From Spirochaetota bacterium (GTDB taxonomy: Bacteria; Spirochaetota; Spirochaetia; CADAEX01), in assembly GCA_009786125.1 (NCBI GenBank), contig WQTU01000135.1, positions 1 to 58,527 of the forward strand: a stretch of 58,527 bases of DNA, given 5' to 3'. Positions 41,811-50,296 of this stretch are shown piece by piece. Position 1 is the stretch's first letter. Each line of letters starts with the position of its first letter. The translations under genes were made by a program, and so were the position numbers. The notes below the pieces were generated by a model. That model did not search any database. It was given only the letters and a program-made list of their open reading frames with translations, and was not told the DNA's origin.

Positions 41811-42839
41811 TCAAATAGAAAGTCTTCCGCCGGACCTGTTTCTCATATTAAGAAATCTTTCCGGGTCAACAACTTGCGAGCCAATTCTTACCTCATAGTG
41901 TAAATGCGGTGCAGTAGAAAGCCCGGTATTACCCATTGTTCCAATAGTCTGTCCTTGTCTTACAATTTCGCCTTCCCGAACATATACATTATCCAAATGA
42001 GCATATTTTGTAAAAAATCCATATTTGTGTCTTACAATAATAAAATTCCCAAACCCTGCGGGTTCAAACCCTCTTTCGATTACTTTACCATTTGCAGTAA
42101 CCAGAATAGGAACTCCCCGCCGGTATGCAATATCTATCCCCCGGTGCAAATACCATTGCTTTGTGAATGGATGTATTGCAGGTCCAAAAGGATTTGTAAT
42201 TCTACCCCTTACATTTACCGGCCATATACTCGGCAGGTCTACAAGCAAGTCGCCATACGCTGCAAGGAGATTCCTTATTTCCTCAAGTGATTCAACAGAA
42301 TCCTGAAGAAACAGATTTAAATTCTTTAAATCATCAAGCTCATGCAAAAGAACATCACCCCGCGAACGATTTTGTGCAAAAGGGAAGATAAAGTCACTGC
42401 CCCTGCGGCTTGCAGCATTGGAAGTTCTATTATTTGCGCCAAGCGTTTGAGCAAGAGATGCTTCAAAAACAGTTGATACCCTTCTAAGCTCTGCTATGTG
42501 GTCTCTAATTATTTCAAGATCTATTTCTCTCTTTTCAAGAGCCTCGGAATGCACTCTAATAAGCCCGTCCATGCCCTTAAACTGTGTCGTAAATATAACA
42601 AAAGAGGCAAGCATACAGCCAATAAGAAACACAATTACAACAAGAGAAAAAACCGATATTCTAAAGTTAAATATCTTTTTTTCTGAGTGAGGTATAAGCA
42701 TTACAGTAAAGCGCTGCTTTCCTGTTTCTACCATATTATCAAATACTGATGAAATTTTCATTGCTAATGCGCTTAGCAATTTAGTTATTTTGCCGACAAA
42801 ACTTGTTTCGGCTTTTTTATAGCTACTAAGTGGGGACAC
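41811..42839 (-). CDS. M23-family metallopeptidase (membrane-anchored)
   Basis: The 342 aa protein has one N-terminal TM (~65-85, VFSLVVIVFLIGCMLASFVIF) after a basic cytosolic tail, a coiled-coil stretch (~95-175), and a C-terminal LytM/M23 domain (~215-335) with the zinc ligands HxxxxD (LHRGIDIAYRRGVPI) and HLHYEVR. It probably cleaves peptidoglycan cross-links or activates other enzymes at sites set by the bactofilin. The start is GTG at 42839 after AGGAGAAGG. It is divergent from tatD. Confidence 0.9.
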   Translation of the reverse strand: MSPLSSYKKAETSFVGKITKLLSALAMKISSVFDNMVETGKQRFTVMLIPHSEKKIFNFRISVFSLVVIVFLIGCMLASFVIFTTQFKGMDGLIRVHSEALEKREIDLEIIRDHIAELRRVSTVFEASLAQTLGANNRTSNAASRRGSDFIFPFAQNRSRGDVLLHELDDLKNLNLFLQDSVESLEEIRNLLAAYGDLLVDLPSIWPVNVRGRITNPFGPAIHPFTKQWYLHRGIDIAYRRGVPILVTANGKVIERGFEPAGFGNFIIVRHKYGFFTKYAHLDNVYVREGEIVRQGQTIGTMGNTGLSTAPHLHYEVRIGSQVVDPERFLNMRNRSGGRLSI

Positions 42840-42996
42840 ATCCTTCTCCTAATTTAATAAGATGAGAATAACATATTAAATAAGATTTGTCAAATATATG
42901 TGAGAATATATATTGACCTCCAGCATAGTTTATGTTATTCTTATTACTGAAAAAGTCTATTTCATTATAAAAAAAATCAATAAAAAGTGGTGAATC

Positions 42997-43764
42997 ATGA
43001 AATTTTTTGATACTCATGCTCACATAGGGCTTATAAACGAAGACCCTATCGAACAACTCATTATTATACAGGAAGCAAAACACGAAAAAGTAGAACATAT
43101 TGTGAGTATATGCAACAGTCTTCACGACTTTTTCATTGTTTACGAAAATATTAAAACAGCCGCTAATATTTATCACAGTATAGGTGTTTCTCCTTCCGAA
43201 GTTGCCCATCCCGGCAAAGAATGGGAGCAAAAAATTGACCACGGCGTAAAATTCGACCGCATTATTGCCATTGGGGAAATAGGTCTAGATTATTATCGGA
43301 AGTTTGGCGACAAAAAATCACAAATAGAATTATTTATTAAACAACTTGAGATGGCTCAGCAGTATGATTTGCCTGTTATTATCCATAATAGAGAAGCAGG
43401 GACTGATGTGCTAGAAATTTTACGGCAAAAATTGCCGCCAAAAGGAGGCATTCTTCATTGTTTTTCGGAAGATTGGGAATATGCAAAAAAAGCGCTTGAG
43501 CTTAACCTCTTTATCTCTTTTGCCGGGAATGTTACATACAGAAATGCAAAAAATCTTCATGACACAGTAAGAAATATGCCTTTTGACAGAATGCTTATAG
43601 AAACAGAAAGCCCTTTTATGGTGCCGTCAGAATACAAAGGAAAAAGAAATAAGCCTGCTTATATACACTCAATCGCGCAATTTATCGCAGAATTAAGGGA
43701 AATTGAGACGGAAGAAGCCGCAGACACTCTTTTTAAAAACAGTCTTGATTTTTTTGGTATTTAA
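42997..43764 (+). CDS. tatD: TatD-family hydrolase (DNase-like)
   Basis: The 255 aa TIM-barrel metal enzyme carries DTHAHIG (metal ligands), GVSPSEVAHP where GxHP is usual, AIGEIGLDYYR, LPVIIHNREA, LHCFS and a closing ETESPFMVP. Family members usually read ETDSPFLxP, so a D-to-E change sits at a metal-binding position. It is probably a 3'-5' DNase/RNase or phosphodiesterase. R3 copy 2 and the dus gene follow. Confidence 0.92.
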   Translation: MKFFDTHAHIGLINEDPIEQLIIIQEAKHEKVEHIVSICNSLHDFFIVYENIKTAANIYHSIGVSPSEVAHPGKEWEQKIDHGVKFDRIIAIGEIGLDYYRKFGDKKSQIELFIKQLEMAQQYDLPVIIHNREAGTDVLEILRQKLPPKGGILHCFSEDWEYAKKALELNLFISFAGNVTYRNAKNLHDTVRNMPFDRMLIETESPFMVPSEYKGKRNKPAYIHSIAQFIAELREIETEEAADTLFKNSLDFFGI

Positions 43765-43775
43765 GCGAAGCTTAA

Positions 43776-43825
43776 CGCCGAGGGTTTATGCATAAATTTA
43801 TCTTTGTTTCCTGCAATATTCGGCG
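43776..43825. repeat. 50-bp palindromic element R3, copy 2
   Basis: CGCCGA...TCGGCG around the same core as copy 1 (40 of 50 bases identical, same length). Position 2/49 has switched C-G to G-C so the terminal stem is preserved. A small perfect palindrome TTAAGCGAAGCTTAA (43761-43775) abuts its left end and includes the tatD stop codon. Confidence 0.87.
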
Positions 43826-43884
43826 CACTGTAACTTGCCCGCGACTCCTGTCGGAGAATAAGCGAAGTTTGAAATTTCAAAAAC

Positions 43885-44892
43885 ATGGAAAAACCCATGC
43901 TCCGTACCATTAAAATAAGCTCCCATTCCCGCAGCGAAGTAACAATCTCCGGAAACCTTTTTCTCGCGCCAATGGCTGGCTTCACAGATGCTGCCTTCCG
44001 GCATATCTGCACCGAATATGGAAGCGCCCTCTGCTACACAGAAATGGTTTCGAGCGAAGCGCTCGCCAGAAAAAACCTCAAAACAAAAAAAATCCTCTGC
44101 CGCGCAGAAAACGAAGCAAACTACGTTGTGCAGATTTTTTCCGCAACATGGGAAAGCGCGGTTGCATCCCTTGCAGAGATTATCCCATTCAAACCACTGA
44201 TTATTGACCTCAACTGCGGTTGCCCTGTGCCAAAAATTACAAAATCGGGCGCTGGCTCTGCTCTAATGAGAAATCCCGAAAAAATCGGCGAAATCGTCAA
44301 AGCGCTTACAGAGGCAACAGATATTCCGATTACCGTCAAAATGCGTTCGGGCTGGGATTTCGAAAGCATTAACTTTTTGCAGGCAGCGCAAATTGCAGTT
44401 AAAAACGGCGCCGCGATGGTTACACTCCATCCGCGGACAAAAACGCAAGGCTATTCCGGAAAATCAGACTGGAATAAAATAAAAGAGCTAAAAAAATCGA
44501 TTGATGTTCCTGTTATAGGTTCCGGAGATCTTTTTGAGCCGCAAGATTGCCTTAATATGCTTAGGGAAACAGGCTGCGATGGGCTGATGGTAGCACGCGG
44601 CGCAGTAGGCAGACCGCAAATATTTAAGGAAACCAGGCTGCTTGCGGAAACAGGCGCGCTCCCGGCAATAAGCCTTGAGGAAAAAGTTCGCGCTGCCATG
44701 CGGCATCTTGAGCTTGCGGCAAAGTACAGCGAAGATAAAAATGCGCTGGAGGTTGCAGTAAAAGAGATGAAAAAGCACCTCTGCTCTTATACAAAAGGAA
44801 TCCGCGGCAGCGCAGCAGTTAGAAATAAACTTGTGCAGTGCAATTCTATAGAAGAATACCGCGCAGTGTTAGGCGAGCTGCTTGTTTCTTAA
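43885..44892 (+). CDS. dusB: tRNA-dihydrouridine synthase
   Basis: The 335 aa protein is a FMN TIM barrel plus C-terminal helices: LAPMAGFTDAAFRHICTEYGSALCYTEMVSS, LNCGCPVPKITKSGAGSALMRNPEKI (with the catalytic Cys in CGCP), ITVKMRSGWD, VTLHPRTKTQGYSGKSDWNKI and GSGDLF..., all standard for DusB-like enzymes that make D20-type dihydrouridine. No R3-related overlap; the start is the first ATG of the frame. Confidence 0.94.
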   Translation: MEKPMLRTIKISSHSRSEVTISGNLFLAPMAGFTDAAFRHICTEYGSALCYTEMVSSEALARKNLKTKKILCRAENEANYVVQIFSATWESAVASLAEIIPFKPLIIDLNCGCPVPKITKSGAGSALMRNPEKIGEIVKALTEATDIPITVKMRSGWDFESINFLQAAQIAVKNGAAMVTLHPRTKTQGYSGKSDWNKIKELKKSIDVPVIGSGDLFEPQDCLNMLRETGCDGLMVARGAVGRPQIFKETRLLAETGALPAISLEEKVRAAMRHLELAAKYSEDKNALEVAVKEMKKHLCSYTKGIRGSAAVRNKLVQCNSIEEYRAVLGELLVS

Positions 44893-44913
44893 ATTTCGTC
44901 AGGAACTTGGGAA

Positions 44914-45065
44914 CAGCTGATTTATTCAATCGAGAATAAATTGCGCAGCATCCCGAACTTGTTCGGGGCTGCATTACCTTATTTCCGAATGAAGCGGGCG
45001 TGCTTGCACGCACATTACCGAGCGAATAAGGAAACGCAGCTTTGCTGCGGTATCCTTTTTAAGTG
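44914..45065. repeat. R1 partial copy fused to an R2-type hairpin, inverted orientation
   Basis: The complement carries the R1 hairpin-3 core (TTTATTCAATCGAGAATAAA at 44920-44940), then GCAGC..CCCGAAC..GTTCGGG..GCTGC, then GCATTACCTTA, and continues as an R2 module (45000-45065): TGCGTGC-AA-GCACGC in TTCGCTCGGTAATG...CCGCTTCATTCGG and a second hairpin CCGCAGC-AAA-GCTGCGG. It fills the gap between dus and creD-like genes (44893-45164), where I see no coding feature. Confidence 0.8.
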
Positions 45066-45164
45066 TTTTCAGACTAGGGTTTGCTGTCCCAGGATTTTCA
45101 AGTTTCTGATAAACTTAATATTTGATGCCCATTTTTTTAGCCACTTCAGCAACCCGTTGATTCC

Positions 45165-46385
45165 TCACTTAAATTTATCATCCCAATTAATTTTTCCAGT
45201 TGCCTGCATAAGGATGAATAAAGTAACTACAGCACATATTGTTACAATTACCCCTGTGGTTCCGGCAAAAAAGAACGAAAACGAAAATACAATAAGATAA
45301 ATAAACTGTATTATTGGAGCATAGACAAATGCTACTTTTTTAGGAGAAATAAACCTCATATAAGTAATCGTCAATATCAGCGATACAACAGCAGATATTG
45401 CAAAACTTAAATAAATATTCATCTGGTCTGAAAAATACGAAAACATTAAATGAAACGAGAAAAAAGTTGCAGCAAGAAAGAAAAAATGCATTGGATGAAG
45501 ATTTATATTTAAGACAACCGAAAACATCAAAAGCACAACAAAGAAAAATAAAAGCGAAACAGGAGCAAAAAAAGATACTCTTGTAATTATTTCTCCGGGA
45601 TTTAATTTATTCGGGATAATCAGCCCAATATTTCTTCCTGTAATTGTTCTATTAAAACTCCATATTAAATCATATCCTTTATCTGTTTTAATTTTGTAAG
45701 TGGGAGACATCATACCGGACGGAAAATCATATAAGTCAAAATCTGTTGATATAACAAGATTAAAATCATTTATCTGCGTTATTGCACCTCTTCCGGGTGT
45801 AATAAGATAACGTATTTCCTCCATGCCTGTAACTTCGTAAGAAATATGCAGCCTAATAGTATTATCATCAAGCGGAACAACAGGAATCTCCTGCCTTTTA
45901 ATCAAAGGAAGAATATTGTCAATATCTTTGCCATTAATATTTAAATGCAGATTATTATAAATAGAATTTGCAGAATCCAGTGTGGACAGCAAAAAAACAT
46001 TGTCGTTACTTGCTGCATCTACCAGGAAGGTGTATTTGCCCTCAAATCGAGCCCTAAAGGTAGGAAACCACAAATTACCTTTTTTCCGCCGATCAAGATA
46101 TACATTAATTCTTATATCTGATTTTATTAATTCATGATGCTGACGTTCATAATACTCAACTATTCTTCTCACATTGTTTACTGTTTCTTCCCTGTGCCTT
46201 TTTATTTTTGTATAACAGACAGGAGCTATAATAGTAAGTCTTTGTCCATACAAATTGGCAACTTGTGACTTAAGAGAACTAAAAGATGTGTCTGTTCTTG
46301 AATAATTTGTAGCGCCTAAAATCATCCAGGCAATTGAAGTAGTAACAAAAATTAAAGCTATTGCAATAATTTTTTTTACAGACAT
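45165..46385 (-). CDS. creD: CreD-like inner-membrane protein
   Basis: The 406 aa protein has one N-terminal TM (IIAIALIFVTTSIAWMILGATNY), a ~260-residue periplasmic domain, then four to five TM helices near the C-terminus (APVSLLFFFVVLLMFSV...ILTITYMRF...GVIVTICAVVTLFILM) and a basic end TGKINWDDKFK, matching the CreD layout. CreD homologues are induced in envelope stress in Enterobacteria; the role here is unknown. A secreted protein gene precedes it in the same run. Confidence 0.85.
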   Translation of the reverse strand: MSVKKIIAIALIFVTTSIAWMILGATNYSRTDTSFSSLKSQVANLYGQRLTIIAPVCYTKIKRHREETVNNVRRIVEYYERQHHELIKSDIRINVYLDRRKKGNLWFPTFRARFEGKYTFLVDAASNDNVFLLSTLDSANSIYNNLHLNINGKDIDNILPLIKRQEIPVVPLDDNTIRLHISYEVTGMEEIRYLITPGRGAITQINDFNLVISTDFDLYDFPSGMMSPTYKIKTDKGYDLIWSFNRTITGRNIGLIIPNKLNPGEIITRVSFFAPVSLLFFFVVLLMFSVVLNINLHPMHFFFLAATFFSFHLMFSYFSDQMNIYLSFAISAVVSLILTITYMRFISPKKVAFVYAPIIQFIYLIVFSFSFFFAGTTGVIVTICAVVTLFILMQATGKINWDDKFK

Positions 46386-46393
46386 ATATTCTC

Positions 46394-46906
46394 CTATGGC
46401 ATTATCGGCACATGCATTAGTAGTTCTCTATACATATTGTAGTGTTTTTGCACCAGTGCAAGGTCCGCAGGATGAATACTATTGCGCATTTGAGAAATAG
46501 GGTCGTTTGTCCCATGCATCATTTGAATGAACATTGTTAATTCCGGGATATTGAGTATTTCTCTGGTAAGAGTTTCTATCACAAAGGCATAACTTATAAC
46601 CACTGCTTTTCTAAAAGGTTCCGGATCGCTTATACCATGTTTATTTAAAATTCTGTTTATTGTTTCGATATCTTTAATGTTATTTACAATATCATCAACT
46701 GACGTATTGTTTCCGAGAGATATAAAGTCTTCGACATCAAATCTGAAATTTATTCTGTTAAAATCTTCGACTATTTCGTCGAAATTTTTTGCAAAATTTA
46801 TAACATCCTGTTCTGTTAATACCCTTCGCGGTTGATTTTGAGCCCATACCTGACTCCCTATAAGCAAAAAGCAGAGTATGGCAGAAACAGCAATTTTTTT
46901 GATCAT
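46394..46906 (-). CDS. Secreted protein of unknown function (170 aa)
   Basis: A clear signal peptide (MIKKIAVSAILCFLLIGSQVWAQN) precedes a mature all-alpha, polar protein with LTEQDVINFAKNFDEIVEDFNRINFRFDVEDF and a hydrophobic VVISYAFVIETLTREIL segment. No recognised family. The ATG follows AAGGAG. It is 8 bp upstream of the CreD-like gene, so the two are likely co-transcribed and possibly co-functional in the periplasm. Confidence 0.72.
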   Translation of the reverse strand: MIKKIAVSAILCFLLIGSQVWAQNQPRRVLTEQDVINFAKNFDEIVEDFNRINFRFDVEDFISLGNNTSVDDIVNNIKDIETINRILNKHGISDPEPFRKAVVISYAFVIETLTREILNIPELTMFIQMMHGTNDPISQMRNSIHPADLALVQKHYNMYRELLMHVPIMP

Positions 46907-46923
46907 ATCAATCTCCTTTTGAA

Positions 46924-46962
46924 GGAAGTGCTGATTAAATTTAACTCTAATCAGCTATTTCC
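46924..46962. repeat. R1 hairpin 1 alone (copy 4)
   Basis: GGAAGTGCTGATTA / TAATCAGCTATTTCC around AATTTAACTC, differing from copy 1's loop by one base. It is upstream of the secreted-protein start and beside the R2 element that follows at 46986. The outer arm pairs are imperfect here. Confidence 0.8.
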
Positions 46963-46985
46963 TAATACTAATATACTTTTATAAT

Positions 46986-47154
46986 AAAGGGTATTATACC
47001 GCAGGGCAAGCCCTGCACCCACCGCCTACGGCGGTTTGCCACGACAAGCCGCGGGGTACGCGTACGCGACCCTTTTTGTTCCTCATCGCTCGATCATGCG
47101 AAAGCTTAGCTTTCGCGCGATTCTCGCTTATTCGTCCAATAACTTACACATCTT
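46986..47154. repeat. R2 multi-hairpin element, copy 1
   Basis: AAAGGGT and ACCCTTT close a region with GCAGGGC..GCCCTGC, ACCGC..GCGGT and the palindrome GTACGCGTAC. Then CTCATCGCTCGATCATG-(CGAAAGC TTA GCTTTCG)-CGCGATTCTCGCTTATTCG makes a second hairpin module. Copy 2 at 50297-50494 shares the order with different arms. It is notably more GC-rich than the surrounding genes. No coding feature is present. Confidence 0.82.
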
Positions 47155-47167
47155 TACAAAGAATTTG

Positions 47168-48193
47168 TTACAAATTTCTTTTTGGTCTTAGATTTAATAT
47201 AAATATTGGTAATTTATTTATTACTTTTTCTTCCATATTTCTTCTGTTTTTCTGAAAAAATATCCCTGCCAGAATCAACAATACTCCTACTGCCGTAAGA
47301 GCAAACGGGAAAAAGACAGAGTCTCCAAAAAACTTCCACGACAATCTGCTCAAAAACTGCATTAACCCAATTGTTCCAAAAACAAGAAATACATTTCTGT
47401 TTATAAATATTGAGAACAATATCATCAAAATATTTGCCAAACCAAGTAAAACAAATCCGAATATATCAGAATTATAAAATACCGATAACCCGGACATAAG
47501 CGTTATTGAACCAAAAAGATATAGCCAGAACGAATAGTCTTTTTTAAATTTTATGTCTGCAAAATAGCCAGCAGCTATCATACACAAACCAAATATTCTC
47601 GAAACAAAAGCGCGCTCTGTCCATGTAATAAATTCTTTCCCGTATATTATTGGCACAATATCCATCGAAAAAAACCACAGTGTCACGGCTATAAGAAAAA
47701 CATGAAACGGGAATTTTGTTTTTAGAAGAATTGGAACAGCTACCAAGAGCACGCTCAGCTCAAGTATTACCCACTTCCCTCTTGCCCATACATAATAATC
47801 ATCATACGCCCATCCTTGCGGCCAAAATCCGAATATTTGCAGCACAGAAAAAACAAAAAGCGGTGTTACTGCTATTGGAACGGAAAACAACAGTCCGCCT
47901 GCAACTTCCAGTTTCTTTTTAAAAAACACATAATTACCAGCCGCAAGAAACGCAAAAATATACATTGCAGAAATAAAACTTATGCCAATTGGTCCAAAAA
48001 CATCCCAGCTTGTTCGCATAAGCCATGTCATTGCAGAAATGATTAACAAAGCGCCGCCGTAGTAAAGCACTTTTTCCAGCTTTGTGTTTTGATTGCTGCA
48101 AGCTCTTATATATTCCCTGAATTGCCTAACTTGTTCGCTTGTGAAAATATTATTTTCTACAGCATTATTTAGCTGCTCGTCTGTGTATTTCAT
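47168..48193 (-). CDS. Multi-TM protein, DUF2157-like
   Basis: The 341 aa protein begins with a short cytosolic helix (TDEQLNNAVENNIFTSEQVRQFREYI) and then about ten TM helices, ending in a basic tail (RPKRNL). The N-terminal helix followed by repeated TM pairs is the DUF2157 style; no catalytic motif. It is separated from hemerythrin by 11 bp on the same strand. Function unknown. Confidence 0.75.
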   Translation of the reverse strand: MKYTDEQLNNAVENNIFTSEQVRQFREYIRACSNQNTKLEKVLYYGGALLIISAMTWLMRTSWDVFGPIGISFISAMYIFAFLAAGNYVFFKKKLEVAGGLLFSVPIAVTPLFVFSVLQIFGFWPQGWAYDDYYVWARGKWVILELSVLLVAVPILLKTKFPFHVFLIAVTLWFFSMDIVPIIYGKEFITWTERAFVSRIFGLCMIAAGYFADIKFKKDYSFWLYLFGSITLMSGLSVFYNSDIFGFVLLGLANILMILFSIFINRNVFLVFGTIGLMQFLSRLSWKFFGDSVFFPFALTAVGVLLILAGIFFQKNRRNMEEKVINKLPIFILNLRPKRNL

Positions 48194-48204
48194 CTATTTT
48201 TTGC

Positions 48205-48636
48205 CTAGCAACTTGGCGCAAACTCTTTGTCTTCGATGTTTTTAAAGTGCGGCACAAACTTTTTGTCGCTGTCTGCAATGTGGGTAAGAAGCCAGTCCTT
48301 GAGAAAAAGTGCAAAATCGAGAGGAACACATGTCCCTTCCTCAAATTTTTTTATCTGCCTTAACACTTCTGCTGTAAATTGATCATGCTCCGCATTATGA
48401 GCCGCATACTCAGGATAGTTTACCTTTTGCATAAATCTTTCTTCTGTAGCAAAGTGGATTTTTACATAGTTGACAGCATTCTGAACAGTGCGTAAAAAAG
48501 TAATTGCCGCATCAGACCCATCACAGCCCTTGAGCAAAGCATTGGTCATTGCCACCAGTTCCTTATGCTGATTATCTATCAATACCGATCCTACAGAATA
48601 CCCATCTTGCCATTCTATTTCATGATTTTTGGACAC
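48205..48636 (-). CDS. Bacteriohemerythrin
   Basis: The 143 aa four-helix bundle has the diiron O2-binding ligands: HKELV (DNQHKELVAM), HFATEERFM (H and E), HNAEHDQF (H and H) and HIADSDKKF (H and D). It starts EIEWQDGYSVGSVLIDNQHKELV, a classical hemerythrin opening. In anaerobes it probably scavenges or senses oxygen. It is the first gene of a pair with the DUF2157-like protein. Confidence 0.95.
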   Translation of the reverse strand: MSKNHEIEWQDGYSVGSVLIDNQHKELVAMTNALLKGCDGSDAAITFLRTVQNAVNYVKIHFATEERFMQKVNYPEYAAHNAEHDQFTAEVLRQIKKFEEGTCVPLDFALFLKDWLLTHIADSDKKFVPHFKNIEDKEFAPSC

Positions 48637-48811
48637 ATAATTCTCCTCTAAGAACAGATAATTTAATTATATACTGAAAGCACGAAAAAAGCAATATCTC
48701 GCGCCTCAACTACCTGCTAGTATGCTTGCTGGCTGTTACAAGTAACCATTTACGATCTATCACGAACAAGTGGAATTATCAGAAAAAAAATAATTTTTTA
48801 AAATATTTTTC

Positions 48812-48873
48812 TTGACAAATAGTTCTTTCTGCTGTATGTTTCTATATACAGAATCGTTTCTGCATATAGAAGC
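48812..48873 (+). promoter_or_regulatory. Promoter with tandem operator-like repeats upstream of trpB2
   Basis: TTGACA (48812-48817) and TATGTT (48835-48840), 17 bp apart, make a sigma-70-type promoter. Two tandem 18-bp repeats lie downstream of and over the -10 region (GTTTCTATATACAGAATC 48838-48855; GTTTCTGCATATAGAAGC 48856-48873, 14/18 identical). CTGTAT..ATACAG (48832-48851) and CGTTTCT..AGAAGCG (48855-48874) are inverted repeats. This suggests a repressor site, perhaps Trp-responsive. The ORF-track start at 48812 uses the -35 TTG and is rejected. Confidence 0.65.
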
Positions 48874-48913
48874 GTTGCGAAATACAAATTTTACAGCTTT
48901 TAAGGAGGCACAA

Positions 48914-50293
48914 ATGACACGATCAATCCCAACACGAATTTACTTAAACGAAGATGAGATGCCCAAATATTGGTATAATCTTAGAGCGGAGATGAAGGAA
49001 AAGCCGGACCCTATTTTACATCCGGGAACTTTAAAGCCGGTTGTCCACGCTGATATGGAACCGGTTTTCTGCAAAGAAGCAGTAAAACAGGAGCTTGACG
49101 ATAATACAAGACTTATTCCAATCCCCGAAGGGATTCAGGATTTTTACCGCGCATACCGGCCTTCGGCATTAATCCGCGCGTATTATCTGGAAAAAGAGCT
49201 GGGAACCCCGGCAGAAATTTACTACAAATTCGAAGGAACCAATACTTCCGGAAGCCATAAACTTAACTCTGCGGGACCGCAGGCTTTTTACGCAAAGCAG
49301 GAGGGAATCCAGAGTCTTACTACAGAAACCGGCGCAGGTCAATGGGGAACAGCTTTGTCTATGGCATGTGGTTTTTACGGGCTTGATTTAACTGTATATA
49401 TGGTAAGGGTTAGCTCGGAGCAAAAACCCTACCGCAAAGCAGTAATGGAAACATACGGCGCAAAAGTTATTCCTTCGCCATCGAACACTACAGAGGCCGG
49501 CCGCAAGATTCTGGCGAGCGACCCAAATACCGGCGGCTCTCTTGGCTGCGCAATATCTGAGGCTATTGAAACTGCTGTCAAGACCGACAAGTGTCGTTAT
49601 GTGCTTGGAAGCGTACTTAACCACGTAGCGCTGCATCAGTCTATAATAGGACTGGAAACCAAAACCGCTTTGGACAAATATGGAATAAAGCCGGACATTA
49701 TTATAGCTTGTGCCGGCGGCGGTTCCAATCTTGCCGGGCTCATTGCTCCATTTATGGGAGAAAAACTTACCGGCAAATCCAATGCGCGATTTATTGCTGT
49801 GGAACCTGCATCCTGCCCAACGCTTACCCGAGGGCGTTATGTTTATGACTTTGGGGACAGCGCGCAGACAACCCCGCTCTTGCGTATGTACACTTTGGGC
49901 GGCAGCTTTATGCCTTCCAAAAATCATGCAGGCGGGCTGCGTTACCACGGCATGAGTCCTATTGTGAGCAAGCTTTTTCACGACGGACATCTTGAAGCGC
50001 GTTCAGAGAATCAGACTGATATTTTTGATGCAGCCATACGCTTTATGAAAACCGAAGGAATTTTGCCGGCGCCTGAATCTGCTCATGCAATAAAAGTTGC
50101 CATAGACGAAGCCCTGGAATGTAAAAAATCAGGAGAAAAAAAAGTTATTGTCTTTGGACTTAGCGGCACAGGTTATTTTGATCTCTCTGCTTACATGGCC
50201 TATAACGCAAAAACTCTTACTGATATGGTTCCTTCAGACGAGGATCTGGAACGCGGCTTTGCTTCTATACCGAACATACCGCAGAATAAATAG
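48914..50293 (+). CDS. trpB: Tryptophan synthase beta chain-like protein, TrpB2 type
   Basis: This is the TrpB2 (type 2) clade: about 459 aa, with the longer N-terminus MTRSIPTRIYLNEDEMPKYWYNLRAEMKEKPDPILHPGTLKPV and PLP Lys in the TSGSHKLNSA block. Glycine-rich phosphate-binding CAGGGSNLAGL and the KNHAGGLRYHGMSPI block are also type-2. TrpB2 usually works without TrpA, taking free indole or related donors, and can also scavenge indole. ATG at 48914 follows AAGGAGG. A second TrpB (type 1) is at 54520. Confidence 0.93.
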   Translation: MTRSIPTRIYLNEDEMPKYWYNLRAEMKEKPDPILHPGTLKPVVHADMEPVFCKEAVKQELDDNTRLIPIPEGIQDFYRAYRPSALIRAYYLEKELGTPAEIYYKFEGTNTSGSHKLNSAGPQAFYAKQEGIQSLTTETGAGQWGTALSMACGFYGLDLTVYMVRVSSEQKPYRKAVMETYGAKVIPSPSNTTEAGRKILASDPNTGGSLGCAISEAIETAVKTDKCRYVLGSVLNHVALHQSIIGLETKTALDKYGIKPDIIIACAGGGSNLAGLIAPFMGEKLTGKSNARFIAVEPASCPTLTRGRYVYDFGDSAQTTPLLRMYTLGGSFMPSKNHAGGLRYHGMSPIVSKLFHDGHLEARSENQTDIFDAAIRFMKTEGILPAPESAHAIKVAIDEALECKKSGEKKVIVFGLSGTGYFDLSAYMAYNAKTLTDMVPSDEDLERGFASIPNIPQNK

Positions 50294-50296
50294 AAT

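Noticed and set aside
47041-47110. Foreign gene or horizontally acquired GC-rich island
   Set aside because: The GC-rich stretch is explained by R2 hairpin stems and has no ORF of its own.
48812-48913. Upstream extension of trpB2 (MTNSSFCCMF...)
   Set aside because: It starts at the TTG of the -35 box and has no ribosome binding site; ATG 48914 has AAGGAGG.
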